Below, piece by piece: positions 9,355 through 20,100 of a DNA stretch of 36,236 nt. This DNA is from an uncultured bacterium. Lineage in GTDB: Bacteria; Bacillota_I; Bacilli_A; RFN20; CAG-826. The notes beneath the pieces are model-generated. The model saw only the letters and a program-made list of their open reading frames with translations, was not told the origin of the DNA and did not search any database. The first letter of the stretch is position 1. Every line of letters starts with the position of its first letter. The position numbers were made by a program, and so were the translations under genes. The DNA is taken from the NCBI GenBank assembly GCA_949292105.1, contig CASEYK010000038.1:1-36236 (forward strand). The letters run 5' to 3'.

Positions 9355-10398
9355 TCATTGAATCAAAGAATATTTTCTAATTCGTTTATTAACAAGATTT
9401 GGTTTAATAAGACCATTAAGGCATAGTTCATTGGCCCAATTAATTATTGTCCGATTGGACACTTTAAATATTTTTGCCATTTCAATTGGAGTGAATGACT
9501 CAATTTTGTGATTTTGCAAATATTCAAAAAATATCTTAGCTTTGCGCGATAATCTAATTAAATTACTCGAAGATGCTTCCTGTGCAGTAACTAATACTTT
9601 TGATGTGTAAAGACACATTATTTTTAAAAAATATTCAAACCAAATTTCAGGATGTGGAGGATTATTTCTTCCATCATAATATAAAGCTGGCAAGCCCATT
9701 TGGATTGAAGAATAATATTCATCTAAATCATAGGCAAAATATTCTTCTAGTGAACCAATACCACCAAAACCATAGCCAAAATATGACAACAAATAGTTGC
9801 ACAATATTCTTGCGGTTCTTCCATTACCATCCTCGAATGGATGAATTGTTACTAATTGGTAGTGAAATACTGCTGCTTTTAAAACTGGATGGTCATCGGA
9901 ATTATTGATGTAATCTACTAGATCGTTCAATAAAGGCAAAACATCATTAGCTTCTGGCGGAATATATTCGGGGGCGCCGGTCTTAGTATCGTAAACAGCA
10001 AATAAAACACCGGGTGGCATCGGTAATCTAATACCTATTTTTTCTTTAGGCTCGCCTTTAACAATAATTTTTTGAACATCTAAAATCAATTCTAAAGAGA
10101 GAAGCGTTTTAACTCTCAACTGTTCTTCAAGATATTCATTAGCTAAAAAATAATTAATAATTTCTTGCTCTGGTTTTATTAAATGGCGATTCGGAGAATC
10201 AATAACATTAGAAACTTGCTCAAATGTAAGAGGATTACCTTCTATTTTATTCGAGGCATATGTACTTTTCTTACCAGTAATTTTTCTTAGTCTATTTTTT
10301 AATTGTGTTGGTATAACAATTGAAGACAACAGGTTTTTATTCGTTTCGATAGAAACAATCATATCTAAGATTTTGTTGTTCAAATTAACTTTTATCAT
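9355..10398 (-). CDS. Fic family protein with C-terminal HTH
   Basis: A Fic-domain enzyme, probably an AMP-transferase acting on a protein. The full catalytic motif HPFEDGNGRTAR is at residues 186-197 (numbered from the ATG at 10398). An N-terminal inhibitory motif SNKIEG (49-54) matches the (S/T)xxxE(G/N) rule, so activity should be self-restrained. The C-terminal 60 residues form a winged/HTH segment (MAKIFKVSNRTIINWANEL). The GTG at 10425 in the same frame is a less likely start: a TATAAT box lies between it and the ATG. It stands alone between the UDG-like gene and the broken ATPase gene. It may be a toxin-like or regulatory Fic; the target is unknown. Confidence 0.9.
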   Translation of the reverse strand: MIKVNLNNKILDMIVSIETNKNLLSSIVIPTQLKNRLRKITGKKSTYASNKIEGNPLTFEQVSNVIDSPNRHLIKPEQEIINYFLANEYLEEQLRVKTLLSLELILDVQKIIVKGEPKEKIGIRLPMPPGVLFAVYDTKTGAPEYIPPEANDVLPLLNDLVDYINNSDDHPVLKAAVFHYQLVTIHPFEDGNGRTARILCNYLLSYFGYGFGGIGSLEEYFAYDLDEYYSSIQMGLPALYYDGRNNPPHPEIWFEYFLKIMCLYTSKVLVTAQEASSSNLIRLSRKAKIFFEYLQNHKIESFTPIEMAKIFKVSNRTIINWANELCLNGLIKPNLVNKRIRKYSLIQ

Positions 10399-10405
10399 AG
10401 CAAAA

Positions 10406-10411
10406 TTATAA
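10406..10411 (-). promoter_or_regulatory. -10 box for fic, possibly leaderless
   Basis: TATAAT on the minus strand lies about 6 bases before the ATG at 10398. Transcription would begin at or beside the start codon, so the fic message may lack a leader. No Shine-Dalgarno site is present, which agrees. Confidence 0.4.
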
Positions 10412-10423
10412 TAGCATAATTTC

Positions 10424-10457
10424 ACTATTTTTTCATTATTTTTTCATTATTTTTTTA
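10424..10457 (-). repeat. Tandem 11-base repeat upstream of fic
   Basis: Read on the minus strand, about three copies of TGAAAAAATAA stand head to tail just upstream of the fic -10 box, in the -35 region and beyond. Short A-rich repeats of this kind can change copy number by slippage. Confidence 0.55.
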
Positions 10458-10598
10458 GAAATTTTATACAAGTAGTTCTGCGAAAACGTAATTGTACCAA
10501 GCATTGATAACCGCCGTATTTTCTTAGCGCATAGCTATCTATTACTGGAATTCATTTTATTTTTTTAATATTTAGAATCTATTCCAAACGCTTCAGTT

Positions 10599-12698
10599 TT
10601 ATAAAGAAGTAGAAACACCTTCTATCGTTTTTATTATTTCATCACAAAGATCAATGATATAGTCGGGAATCTGCTTTACTCCTAAAACAGTATATAAATA
10701 TAAATTTTCAACGTGATAATTTTCTGTAATAAAATTTCTCAACTTTATATCCACAGGAACAGTATTTTTTTCTAAAATTGGTCTGATTAGGCGAATTTTT
10801 TCATAGTTGTCATTTGAATGTTTATACAAAGTAATTAAATCATTCAAGGAATTGTTAGATATGAAAACATTATAATCAAAACCAGGAATCTCATTTCTAA
10901 TTTCATTTATTCCAGCGCTTATCGCAGAACTATCCAAAGGTTTGCCATTTATTTTAATTGGTGTTGCTCGTAAATGCTCAGCATTTGATAAGATATGATA
11001 AATAGGTTTACTATGTTGAGTTCCGAGTAGGTCGTAATATCTTCTTAAATGAATTATCTTTAAATAGTCAATTGAATTATTTTGTACCTGCTTATACTCA
11101 GCGGTAATTACATTTTGAATATCATCTTTTTTTATTTCTTTTTCGGATACTTCGCCTTTATTATTAATCAAAAGATGAGCCTTTTTAGGAATTTTTATAA
11201 AATCGTTTTTAATAATGTCTAAAAGCGGTTCCATATCATGAGTTAAAAGAATCACAGTTTTATCTTTTAAAACACCATTTGTTTCATTAAACAAATAGTG
11301 AATTACAGCAAATTTTTTGTTTTCATCAAACGAAGAAATAGGATCATCAAGAATAACCAAATCCGTTTTCTTTCTCTTAGCAATTGCTCCAAATAAAGCA
11401 AGACTTAATACGTTCATTTCTCCATATGAGAGATGTTGTGTTGCATCTTCAAGAATTATAGTTTTATTTAATAATGGCTTTAACATTGTTTGAGAATCAC
11501 CGTTTTCGTCAACATCAATATTGAACACATATGGAATACCTGCATATTTTAAAAATGTATTAATCTCATTTTCTGTATTGTTGATTGAATCTTTAATTAA
11601 GTAATTAAACTCCTTCATTAAGTCATAAAAATCATCAAATTCCTTTATCAATTTATCTATGGAATTATTTACTTTGACTGCGTTTTCTTTTAGTTCCTTT
11701 TCCAATCCATCAAAATATGTTAAATCTAATTTATTATTAACATAGTATTTTTTGATATCTTCCTTAGTATATCTATTTCTAAAAGAAAATCTAGTTTGAT
11801 GTATCAAAGATTCGATTTTATTTTTCTCAACTTCTGCTTTGTAGAATGTTTTCGCTAACAATTCCTGTTGTTCATCAGAAAGTGGGTCCTAAACAGTATT
11901 TATAGATTCAATTATTGTTTTTGTACCACTATCGGTAACAGTAGATAAATCAATGATAATTTGTTTGGCGGTATTATTCTTTTTAAAATCATTTTCTTTA
12001 ATAATAGAAGCTATTTTATTTTTAATATCATCAAAGTGTTCAGGTAATTTTTGAGCACAATAAGGACATCTGTCGTCTAATGCAAAGTTTACGCCATTAT
12101 TAAACCAAGAAAACCAATCAGGAGATTTAGGATTATTAATCCATAAAGAATACTCTTTTAGCTCAGATTTAGAGATCTTTTCGGCATAAGCTGGACCATT
12201 TTTAAATCCTTTTCCAACAGTACTTGAACCGCTTATAGTCTTTTTATCTTTATTAAATTTTAGTTGCCCACTAATTTTGTTAATTTTTTCAACAAATAAA
12301 TTTAAAGAAGGTGAACTAGCATTCTTAGATAGATTTAGTAAAGCACTATTAATCTCTTCTTCTTTTTTGACTAATGAGTCATCGTTAAAGAAAATAGAAT
12401 ACGATTCATTAATAACATTATTGTCACCTTGAAAAAGCCATTTGCTAATATAATCTCTATTAAAAGACATGCAAGAGTTGAATGTGCTAGATATAGAGAT
12501 TGCAGGATTTCCACCATTAAAAGGGGCGAGTTTATCTATTTCTTCATTAAGTTTGTTGATGCTAAAGTCTATAGCTTTTCCAATAGAACTTTTTCCTAAT
12601 CCGTTATATCCATATTTAATGTTGATAGATTTTTCCTCAATAACAATTTCTGCTTTTTTAACAGATTGAACATTTTCTATTTTTATATTTGTACTCAT
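10599..12698 (-). pseudogene. PrrC/RloC-like AAA ATPase gene interrupted by an in-frame TAG
   Basis: One long reading frame of about 699 codons, interrupted only by a TAG codon at 11889-11891; both sides are in the same frame. The N-terminal part has GYNGLGKSS (Walker A) and CPYCAQKLP, a zinc-hook-like pair. The C-terminal part has the ABC signature LSYGEMNVLSLA, Walker B LVILDDPISSFD, and RPILE with a later H in NYHVENLY, which recalls the R-x3-E...H anticodon-nuclease triad of PrrC/RloC, though the spacing differs. The start at 12698 has a fine ribosome site (GGAGGAAAAAG). Without the TAG this would be an intact AAA_13-type effector ATPase. It is a recent nonsense pseudogene, or less likely a readthrough gene; other genes here use TAG as a true stop. 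Confidence 0.75.
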
Positions 12699-12783
12699 CT
12701 TTTTCCTCCACATTCACCTTTGAACTCAAATCACTACGATTATTTAGGCTCAAAATTTTAACTGTTTTCTTCTCCATCCATTA

Positions 12784-13035
12784 CTAACCAAAAGACAAAT
12801 CATCAAGGTTTAATTCAAACCTTTTACTAATTCTTTCATGTAGCAAAAGTTCTGTCTACACCAATGCTACCAGCTTCTGCAAACGTTCCAGCAACAACCT
12901 CAATTGGATTGTACATTCCATCTTTATCATGTTTGATATAAGGTCTTGATTGTTTTGTTAACTTAAATTCCTCATCCACCAATTCTACAATTTTTCGACA
13001 TCATAATCCATCTTCTCAATGTTTAACTTTTTCAT
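12784..13035 (-). pseudogene. Decayed small gene of unknown family, two frameshifts
   Basis: A gene start is clear: ATG at 13035 after an AGGAAATATC ribosome site, then MKKLNIEKMDYDVEK. The frame is lost at an A5 tract (12991-12995); restoring one base gives about 50 further protein-like residues including RPYIKHDKDGMYNPIE and VDRTFAT. A second shift near 12843 joins ISKRFELNLDDLSFG and a TAG. The restored product would be about 84 residues. I do not recognise the family. It ends about 85 bases before the broken ATPase gene, so the two may have formed one operon that is now dead. Confidence 0.55.
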
Positions 13036-13186
13036 GATATTTCCTACCATATTTAAATATGTTTACAGTAACACCTTAACAGTTGTTTAACCTTTGATGA
13101 CTGTTACTTTTTATTAAATTATATGATTTTCACTTATATTTTGATATAAAAATAATCGCGAATATATAGGCAATATATCGTTTTCG

Positions 13187-13225
13187 TTACTTTTTGATAG
13201 CTAAAGCAACGACAGTCTCAACATG
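13187..13225 (-). pseudogene. Displaced 3' end of an rlmD-like gene (possible attachment-site scar)
   Basis: On the minus strand this encodes HVETVVALAIKK and a TAA stop. The intact rlmD at the right edge ends HVETIVGLALKK, 9 of 12 residues identical, with codon differences mostly at third positions. The E in HVET is the catalytic base of that family, so the motif is specific. The same frame stays open upstream to the DUF2971 stop codon at 13298 (residues HEHEHLRVSR precede the motif), in DNA that is visibly richer in G and C than its surroundings. This looks like the old gene end pushed away by an insertion. The match is short, so certainty is moderate. Confidence 0.5.
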
Positions 13226-13297
13226 CCTTGACACGCGCAGGTGCTCATGTTCGTGCATATAGGCGTGACCGTAGAGGCTATCGTGGAACCATGTTTT

Positions 13298-14332
13298 CTA
13301 TATAATTTTGCTGTATGTGATTCGCTTCTTTCCATTAGGTGGATTCATCTTGAATAAACTAAATCCTTTTTCTCTGGCTAGTTTTTTCATCTTGCTCTCA
13401 TTTGATTTTTTAACTTTGAATCCAAGATATACTGCCTTGATATTTAAATAAGGGAATCTGCCTCCTGCATTGGCAATTAGTCTCCATTCTGCTTGATATG
13501 ACCAATCAGTATCTTTTGTGCAGAATAGTTCCATAGATGCACCGATGTTGCCAGTTAAATGACCATCTGTTACGGCTCGCATAAATGCACCCATAGCGTA
13601 TTCAATCATCTTCTCGATAAATCTATTATTGTTCCTTTTTGTATAAATAACAGGACAAAGATTGGGAGTAACCTCTTGTCTTTTTGGAATATCATACTCA
13701 ATACAGTATCCCTCGTAATTATTTCCATACAAGGACCACATAGCTTTGTTATCTCTCTTTTCTGATAACGAGCATATGCCTACTCTATCACCAGGAGACA
13801 TAGCGCTCTTTGCAAATCCATCTAGTTTTGCACTCTCAATTACACCTTCAAAATTTTCATTAAATGTATTGAGTACCACAAACAACGGTTCAACCTCTGT
13901 TCTAGTCATGATACCGTTTGATGTAACCACCTTAGGCACTTTTTCATAATCTATGCCATCTTCTTTTATGCATTGAAGGGCTAATTTTTTTACTTCCTTA
14001 GGAGATAAGTTTTGAATGCCTTTCGGGTAAACCAACTTAATAATGAAATCAACTGCTTTTGGAGTAATTTTATGAGTCTTTTCGTTATAGAAATCATTAA
14101 TTGTGAAATCATTAAGGCAATCAAAAGGATCATCGAGACCTTTAACCGGAGCTAAATATGCATACCCCTCTTCAATCATTTCAAAAGCGTATCTATCAAA
14201 CGGTCTATATTTATATAGGATAATAGGAGTCTTTTTGAGAAAATCTTTCCTTGTTTCAAATTCAGACATGAAAGGAGTTGATTGAAAAACCAACAAATCT
14301 GTCATGTATTTACGTTTTTCTTTATTGTTCAT
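13298..14332 (-). CDS. DUF2971 domain protein, last gene of the helicase-McrC operon
   Basis: A 344-residue protein of the DUF2971 family. The hallmarks are LYKYRPFD (about residues 39-46), the LDDPFD box that follows a short helix, GICSLSEKRDNKAMWSLYGNNYEG, then CIEYD. Family members occur in abortive-infection and other defence loci, but no reaction is established that I can state with confidence. It begins 2 bases after the macro-McrC stop (TAG GT ATG), so translation is probably coupled. No signal peptide or membrane segment is visible. Its place at the end of the operon fits an effector or accessory factor, which is inference. The conserved polar residues suggest an enzyme rather than a structural protein. 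Confidence 0.85.
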   Translation of the reverse strand: MNNKEKRKYMTDLLVFQSTPFMSEFETRKDFLKKTPIILYKYRPFDRYAFEMIEEGYAYLAPVKGLDDPFDCLNDFTINDFYNEKTHKITPKAVDFIIKLVYPKGIQNLSPKEVKKLALQCIKEDGIDYEKVPKVVTSNGIMTRTEVEPLFVVLNTFNENFEGVIESAKLDGFAKSAMSPGDRVGICSLSEKRDNKAMWSLYGNNYEGYCIEYDIPKRQEVTPNLCPVIYTKRNNNRFIEKMIEYAMGAFMRAVTDGHLTGNIGASMELFCTKDTDWSYQAEWRLIANAGGRFPYLNIKAVYLGFKVKKSNESKMKKLAREKGFSLFKMNPPNGKKRITYSKII

Positions 14333-14334
14333 AC

Positions 14335-15270
14335 CTATTCAAATATTTTAAGCAAGGTACTAGTGAGCATTTCTTTGGTTTTGTCTATGTCCTCTTCAAA
14401 AACAAAAGGAACTCTAACTAAAACAACATCCACAAATTTTATATCGTCAAGTGATGAATTTCCTGTAAGTATCAATTCTTGAAAAATCGGCATATCGCTT
14501 TCAACATCTTCATATCTTAATAATGGGTAAATAATATAGGCCTTTTTTAGATTCCTTTTAGCCGCAAATGTAGATACTTGATATAAATCTTGCTGAGTGA
14601 CACCGCGAATGAGTTGCATCTTCCAAAGAGTTTCGTCTTCTTTTGCGTCCTCAAATCTTTGTATTTTTTTGTATTTTGTATCCATCAAGAATACTTTGTC
14701 TTCGATTGTGCATAATATATCGTGTCGCATCATGAATGCAGGACCATATGATTTTCCGGCATATCTAATGTCATTAATAAGGGGTTGATCACTTTTTTGT
14801 AGTTCAACTCTTCCTTTCCCGTCCAAAATCGATTTAAGGAACCCACCAATAAAGCCCTCAAAAAGCAAAGGCATAGGAAATAAGAAGCAGAACGATTCTT
14901 TTGTGTCCATCGTGTATCCAGGCAAATCATTGAGTAAAAAGATTTTACAAAGAGACAAAATGCTACGATATTCACTTTGCATTCTATTTAGAGTTACCTT
15001 ATCGCAGTCTCTAGCAATACAAACAACATCAGAAACATCGGACATTCTAAGAATAACGTTTCTAGCTTTTAAGCCATATCCTCTAGTGATAACTGAACAG
15101 CCAACATCACAATGACCGATTTGATTAAGCTCAGCCAAAATAGTCTTGCCTGCTTTAGCAATAATCTTCTTTCCGATGAGGCCACCTAAATGCAAATTAG
15201 TGTTTGCAGTACACACAATGGCGTCTACATCTCTATTGGTTATGTCAGCTTTAACAATATATAGGCTCAT
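14335..15270 (-). CDS. Half macro domain fused to McrC-like PD-(D/E)XK nuclease
   Basis: A 311-residue fusion. Residues 1-72 match the first half of a macro domain (ADP-ribose binding): VKADITNRDVDAIV, TANTNLHLGG in place of the usual NAANxxLxGGGG, and GYGLKARNVI. The rest of the macro fold is absent. From about residue 80 the chain follows McrC of McrBC: LNRMQSEYRSILSLC, LFPMPLLFEGF (130-140), then MRHDI (D184) and LMDTKYK (D197, K199) as the nuclease active site, and QQDLYQVSTFA. McrC normally works with the GTPase McrB, which is not in this window; here the partners appear to be two helicases. Start and stop lie 2 bases from both neighbours (TAA AT ATG; TAG GT ATG). Confidence 0.8.
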   Translation of the reverse strand: MSLYIVKADITNRDVDAIVCTANTNLHLGGLIGKKIIAKAGKTILAELNQIGHCDVGCSVITRGYGLKARNVILRMSDVSDVVCIARDCDKVTLNRMQSEYRSILSLCKIFLLNDLPGYTMDTKESFCFLFPMPLLFEGFIGGFLKSILDGKGRVELQKSDQPLINDIRYAGKSYGPAFMMRHDILCTIEDKVFLMDTKYKKIQRFEDAKEDETLWKMQLIRGVTQQDLYQVSTFAAKRNLKKAYIIYPLLRYEDVESDMPIFQELILTGNSSLDDIKFVDVVLVRVPFVFEEDIDKTKEMLTSTLLKIFE

Positions 15271-15272
15271 AT

Positions 15273-17156
15273 TTATTCACCATCTTCGGCTCCAAAAAAC
15301 ATGAAAAACGCACCAGTTCCAAACATAGGAAGTTTGCTTTCGTATTTTTCCATTGTCTGTTTACACTCATCAAAGGAAGCGTTAAATATCAATCCGAGTT
15401 CGAATTTTGCTCTAGAAGCGCCAACATATAAAAGCAATCTATTAGCGTCATCTAAAAGAATATCTTTATCAATATCGATAACAATTACTACTTCTGCTTC
15501 AAGCCCTTTAAATTTTCTACAAGTTGTAAATTTACACGGATAACCGTCAATAACTATTTTTTCGTTTCTAACCATTTCGGATAATGATGAGCTATTGGCT
15601 TCTCTTGTTGTTAACACAACAATGTCTTTATAATTCATCTTCCTATAAGTGTTCACCAATTTTTTCAATGACTCATAGTTATTTTCAACATCAACGCAAA
15701 AAGCCTTAACTTCATTACCATTTTCAAATCCTTTAATATATTCTCTTTTATATTCCGATTCTCTAAACAATGTACATGATGATTTAGCGATTTTTGTTGT
15801 GTTTCTACAATTTCTGAAAAGAGTTAATTTGCAATCGGCGCTAGATATCACTTCTGGCACTTCTTTAGATTGAACGCATTGGTATTTATCATAAAAGTAA
15901 TAACAATATCCTTTGTTCTCTTCTGCTATAAGTTGAAGATTTAACAAGAACCCAGACGCTTCTATTTCTTTTTTCCCGAAGTCTTGAGCTTCATCAATAA
16001 TGAAATTTACATAATCAAAGTTCTTGTCTTCAGTCATTTTTGAAACAAGTAAATTGTAATTTTTGTCGTCAATCGTTCCTAAATAATGGTGATAAAGCGA
16101 ATCAATTGTCTCAAATCTAATGAGTGGATACGTTTGGCTATAACTATCTAAATGCTCTTTCAATTTATTGTTATAACAGAGAAACAGCACTTTTTCTCCA
16201 GCATCATTTATTCTAATGGCCTTTTCTAAAGCTATCATTGTTTTGCCCGTACCTGCACCACCAGCTATGACAGCGATTTTTTGATCTTCCAAATAATTCA
16301 ATATTGCTTTTTGGTCCTCTAAAAAAGATGAAAGTCTTCCGTTCTTTAAATCGATAAAAAATCTTTCACTCGGTATAAGATTGCAAGCAGGAGCAATAAC
16401 AAGCTTTATAAAGTTTTCACAATCTAACTTTGATAGTTTTTTGAACGGCTCAACTGTCCTAACAGGAGTTTCATATCCGCATTCAGGGCATTTATAAACT
16501 CCGTCGTGACATTTGCATTTCGGATTTGGACATTTAAATAAGTAGTCTCTTCTAATCTTGTTGTTGTATTCAACGTCGATTTGGTATTGAACCGCAGATA
16601 AAATCTCGTCTTTCAATTTTTCTGGATGATCATAAATATGATATTTTCCTAAAATATATCTTTTGTTACCTGCGTCAGTAGGCAAAATCCAATTATTGAT
16701 TTTGTTCTGATCGATTGACGGAAAACAAACCAAACTGAGAAATGACATTTTAGAACCAAAACCAAATTTTGAAGCCCTTCCTTCGTTTAAGAATTTGCTT
16801 AAATTCCTGCGCGAACGATCTAGCTGTCTGAATGGTCCATTATATTTCATTACGGTTCCATCACCATAAGTCCACAAATAGTTGGTTGGCCTGCCTTGGT
16901 AAGTTAAGCTTTCTCCGGTCTTTATATCGACAGCGCCCGCTTTTGCTTCAAGACAAATTGCGGCAACATCAGGAATAAGAATTAAGAAGTCAATTTCAGC
17001 TTCATAGGATTGATTTTTACCATCAACATCTTTTATTTTTACTGAATGGCAAACGTACCAATCTTCAGGAAGATATTTATGCAAAACATCAAAAATATCA
17101 TCTTCTTTACTGCTTTTGTCGTAATCTAAGGCTCTGCCTGGAATCATTATTGCCAT
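15273..17156 (-). CDS. NERD nuclease-domain protein with UvrD/Rep-type helicase
   Basis: A 627-residue protein. Residues about 15-110 form a NERD domain with a nuclease-like core: EIDFLIL (D56) and ICLEAKAG (E70, K72). A zinc ribbon follows (CPNPKCKC ... CPECG, 208-225). The helicase part has Walker A GGAGTGKT at 298-305, FIIDEAQDF as motif II, a CRNTTK motif, KGLEAEVVIV as motif V, and YVGASRAK as motif VI, a superfamily I layout. It should move on DNA and may cut it. A ribosome site AAGGAG lies inside the end of the helicase gene, with 2 bases between stop and ATG. Placed between the DUF1998 helicase and the McrC fusion, it adds a second motor to the operon. Confidence 0.9.
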   Translation of the reverse strand: MAIMIPGRALDYDKSSKEDDIFDVLHKYLPEDWYVCHSVKIKDVDGKNQSYEAEIDFLILIPDVAAICLEAKAGAVDIKTGESLTYQGRPTNYLWTYGDGTVMKYNGPFRQLDRSRRNLSKFLNEGRASKFGFGSKMSFLSLVCFPSIDQNKINNWILPTDAGNKRYILGKYHIYDHPEKLKDEILSAVQYQIDVEYNNKIRRDYLFKCPNPKCKCHDGVYKCPECGYETPVRTVEPFKKLSKLDCENFIKLVIAPACNLIPSERFFIDLKNGRLSSFLEDQKAILNYLEDQKIAVIAGGAGTGKTMIALEKAIRINDAGEKVLFLCYNNKLKEHLDSYSQTYPLIRFETIDSLYHHYLGTIDDKNYNLLVSKMTEDKNFDYVNFIIDEAQDFGKKEIEASGFLLNLQLIAEENKGYCYYFYDKYQCVQSKEVPEVISSADCKLTLFRNCRNTTKIAKSSCTLFRESEYKREYIKGFENGNEVKAFCVDVENNYESLKKLVNTYRKMNYKDIVVLTTREANSSSLSEMVRNEKIVIDGYPCKFTTCRKFKGLEAEVVIVIDIDKDILLDDANRLLLYVGASRAKFELGLIFNASFDECKQTMEKYESKLPMFGTGAFFMFFGAEDGE

Positions 17157-17158
17157 AA

Positions 17159-20100
17159 CTATTTCTCCTTCACTGCGTAAACATCAGAATCGGTTAGCTC
17201 ATCGTTGCCCACAAGGAATTTAACATCTAACGGCAAATCAATGCTTTCAAGTTCGGTTTCTGCACCTGCTTCAAAAATATAAACTCCTTCATTTGGCCAA
17301 TAAACTATTGCGCGTTTTTTAAGCGCTTTCCCATTAATTTCAACTTCTCCAAACATCTTCTTTGGTAATGTGAGGGAAGATATTATCTTTTCAGCACTTG
17401 CTGTAAAAAGTCCTTTTGCAGTTTTGAAGAATGAGTCCCAATTCGTAAATGGGAAATTGCTTTCATTTTTCAACGTAATCTTGGTAGAGATATGTTTCTT
17501 GGGAATTGCATCAATATAAGGTTGTAAGAAATTGATTACAAGTTCTCTGCTTAAAATATCATGATATTTTTGGTTATCATAAGTCCTTAAACATTTATAA
17601 CAAGAAGATTTTGGATCACATGTGCAGTTCAAAGATTTTAAATAAGCAGCGTTTATTACTTCAGCTAAATTCATGAAGTCGTTATCTAATAATTGTTTAA
17701 CGTGACCTGCGCCTCCAGGAACATTATCAAATAGGATAAATCTGTAATTCATGGTCCCGCCAAGAAGATCGTCTCGTTTAATAACGCCTGATATTTCGTT
17801 CCTTTCAATGTGGAGTTCGTTCGAAATTGCGTCAATTAAAGCAAACAATACAGAAGTCGCTGTTGCATCATCGATGCTCTGAGCGTTGTTAAAGATTATT
17901 TGAACAATGTCTGTATTAAAAGCATGGTATAAAGTCTTTTTCTCAAGCGTGAGACAATTACATGGTTTACCATTTGGTCTATTATGCCCTTTTTGAACTG
18001 TTAAATCCTTTTTTGTGCCAGCTTGAAGAATTCCTGTTGCAACTTTGTCAAGTTTGCCATTTTTGTCCCTGATTTTATCATATCTTCCATATGCAAAACC
18101 GCATTTTGGACAAACATAGAACGGTTCTCCTTTAGCAGATGTAACAATGATTTTATCTTTTCTGGATGAAATAACAGTTATCTGAGAATGATTAAAATCA
18201 AGAACTGTTTTGTTGGCTGAGTGGTCTTCTTCTATATAATAGAAATCGGATCTATATACTTTTTTCGGTCTTGATAACGGAACTTCTTCAGGCTTGTTGC
18301 CATCTGTTATCATGCCAGCAGATGGGCTTATTGCTTCTTCCCAGACAACACCATTAAGAGAAACACCACAACCTTCGCATTTTTTATTTGTTGGGGTATT
18401 GGTATATGAGACGTTTAGTGTGCCACATCCACTGCAATATGAGACATATAATTTATCAAAATCCTTTTCTCCATTTTTCCAGTATTTAGAAATGTAACGT
18501 GCAGTGTACATTTTGTTATCTGCAATAACTTTAGAACCAGGAGCATAGTCACTAATTGCTTGAGTCATGTCTCTATTTAATCTCAAACCTCTATTGCTAT
18601 TGCTAGAATCATAGAGATGCTCTCCGCCAATTTTTAATTCTACGGTATCAACAGGGAATCCATACTTAGGAAGAATGTTACCTTCAACTAAGAAATCAAT
18701 GATTGAAGTTCCCTTGTATCTTTCCAAATCCTTTTCTTTATAACCGGAAATAAGTTTCCAATCTTTTCCCTGTGCAACTTCAATTGCTTTAATGTCATTA
18801 AGATAATCTTGAACGACTGAATTATATTCTTTGACTGCGGATGTTAGACGACCATTTGTTCCGATTAATTCAGAAACCCATTCACCAGAATAATCAGATA
18901 TACCAAATTCAGAATCCAAATCAGTAAAAGAGCAATGCAGCACATTTGCTAAATTCTGATCCTTATTCTTTAACATCTCTGTGAATTCATCTAATCCACC
19001 ATTTTCAATGAAATAGGAAATTGGTCTTTGCTTGCCTTCGTCATCTTCAAAATATGCTTCATATTTATTAAAGAAGTATCCAAAGCAAGTAGAGAATATA
19101 TGTCTATAAACAATTTTTGGATTATCTAACTTAAAGAATGGAGGCGTGATCTCACCATTAATCATTTCTTGTGGTTTTTCATAAAAATTGAAATCATGTG
19201 ATGAAAGTTTTGCAAATGATAACACAAAAGCAGCAGAATCTTTACTTCTGCCTGCACGACCGGCTCTCTGAGCATAATTGGCTGTGCTTGGTGGAATATC
19301 TCTTAAAAATACGGTTTCAAGTTCACCGACATCAACACCCATTTCAAATGTTGTTGAGCAGGACAATGCATTTATATTATTCTTTTCAAACTGGTTTTGG
19401 TAAGCCGATGCATCATGCTTACTTAATTGTGCTGTATGCTCCCTAACAAGCATTTTTTTAAGATACCTATCTTCACCGTATTTGAAAAATTTCAAATAGT
19501 GATTGTTTTTTAAATAATCTTGAACATTAGATAATTCTTCCAAATCGCCAGAACACTTTGTGACTAAACATTTATTTTTAAAGCCAATCGTTGTTATCTT
19601 CCCACACTTTTTGCATCGATACCATTTAACATTCTTATGTTCTGGAATCTTAATCGTAATAGACGATGTTGGGAGAGCATACCATGGATTAGAACCATCA
19701 ATACTTATTGCATGATAAGGGTTGGAAGAATTAATTAAGTAATCAAAATATTCTCCTAGGAATTTATTTGCTTCTTTTGTTTTTGTTTTATCATCAAATG
19801 CTTTCAAAGCAAGTTCTTGACGATAAGTTTTGTAATATTTATTTGGATCGCTTTCTCTAGCCATTGGCAACCAGTTTCCAATGTTAGGAAGCGAAAAACC
19901 GCTCTTACTTTTTTGAATGCCTTTTTGGTCTTTAACGAAAAACACTTCTTTTCTTGTTTCGAGTTTTAGATCGTAATTGTCGGTAATAATTGCTCCAAAA
20001 TAGGCAAAAGTCATCGCCAACTCATCGAGCAACTCTTTTACATCAAAATTACTTAATGAAGGAAAGTAAACCTGTTTAAAATAGCTAACAATCTTATCGT

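Noticed and set aside
11889-11891. TAG read as a sense codon by a changed genetic code
   Set aside because: TAG ends the giant helicase, the McrC fusion and the DUF2971 gene at the expected family lengths, so it is a normal stop in this organism.
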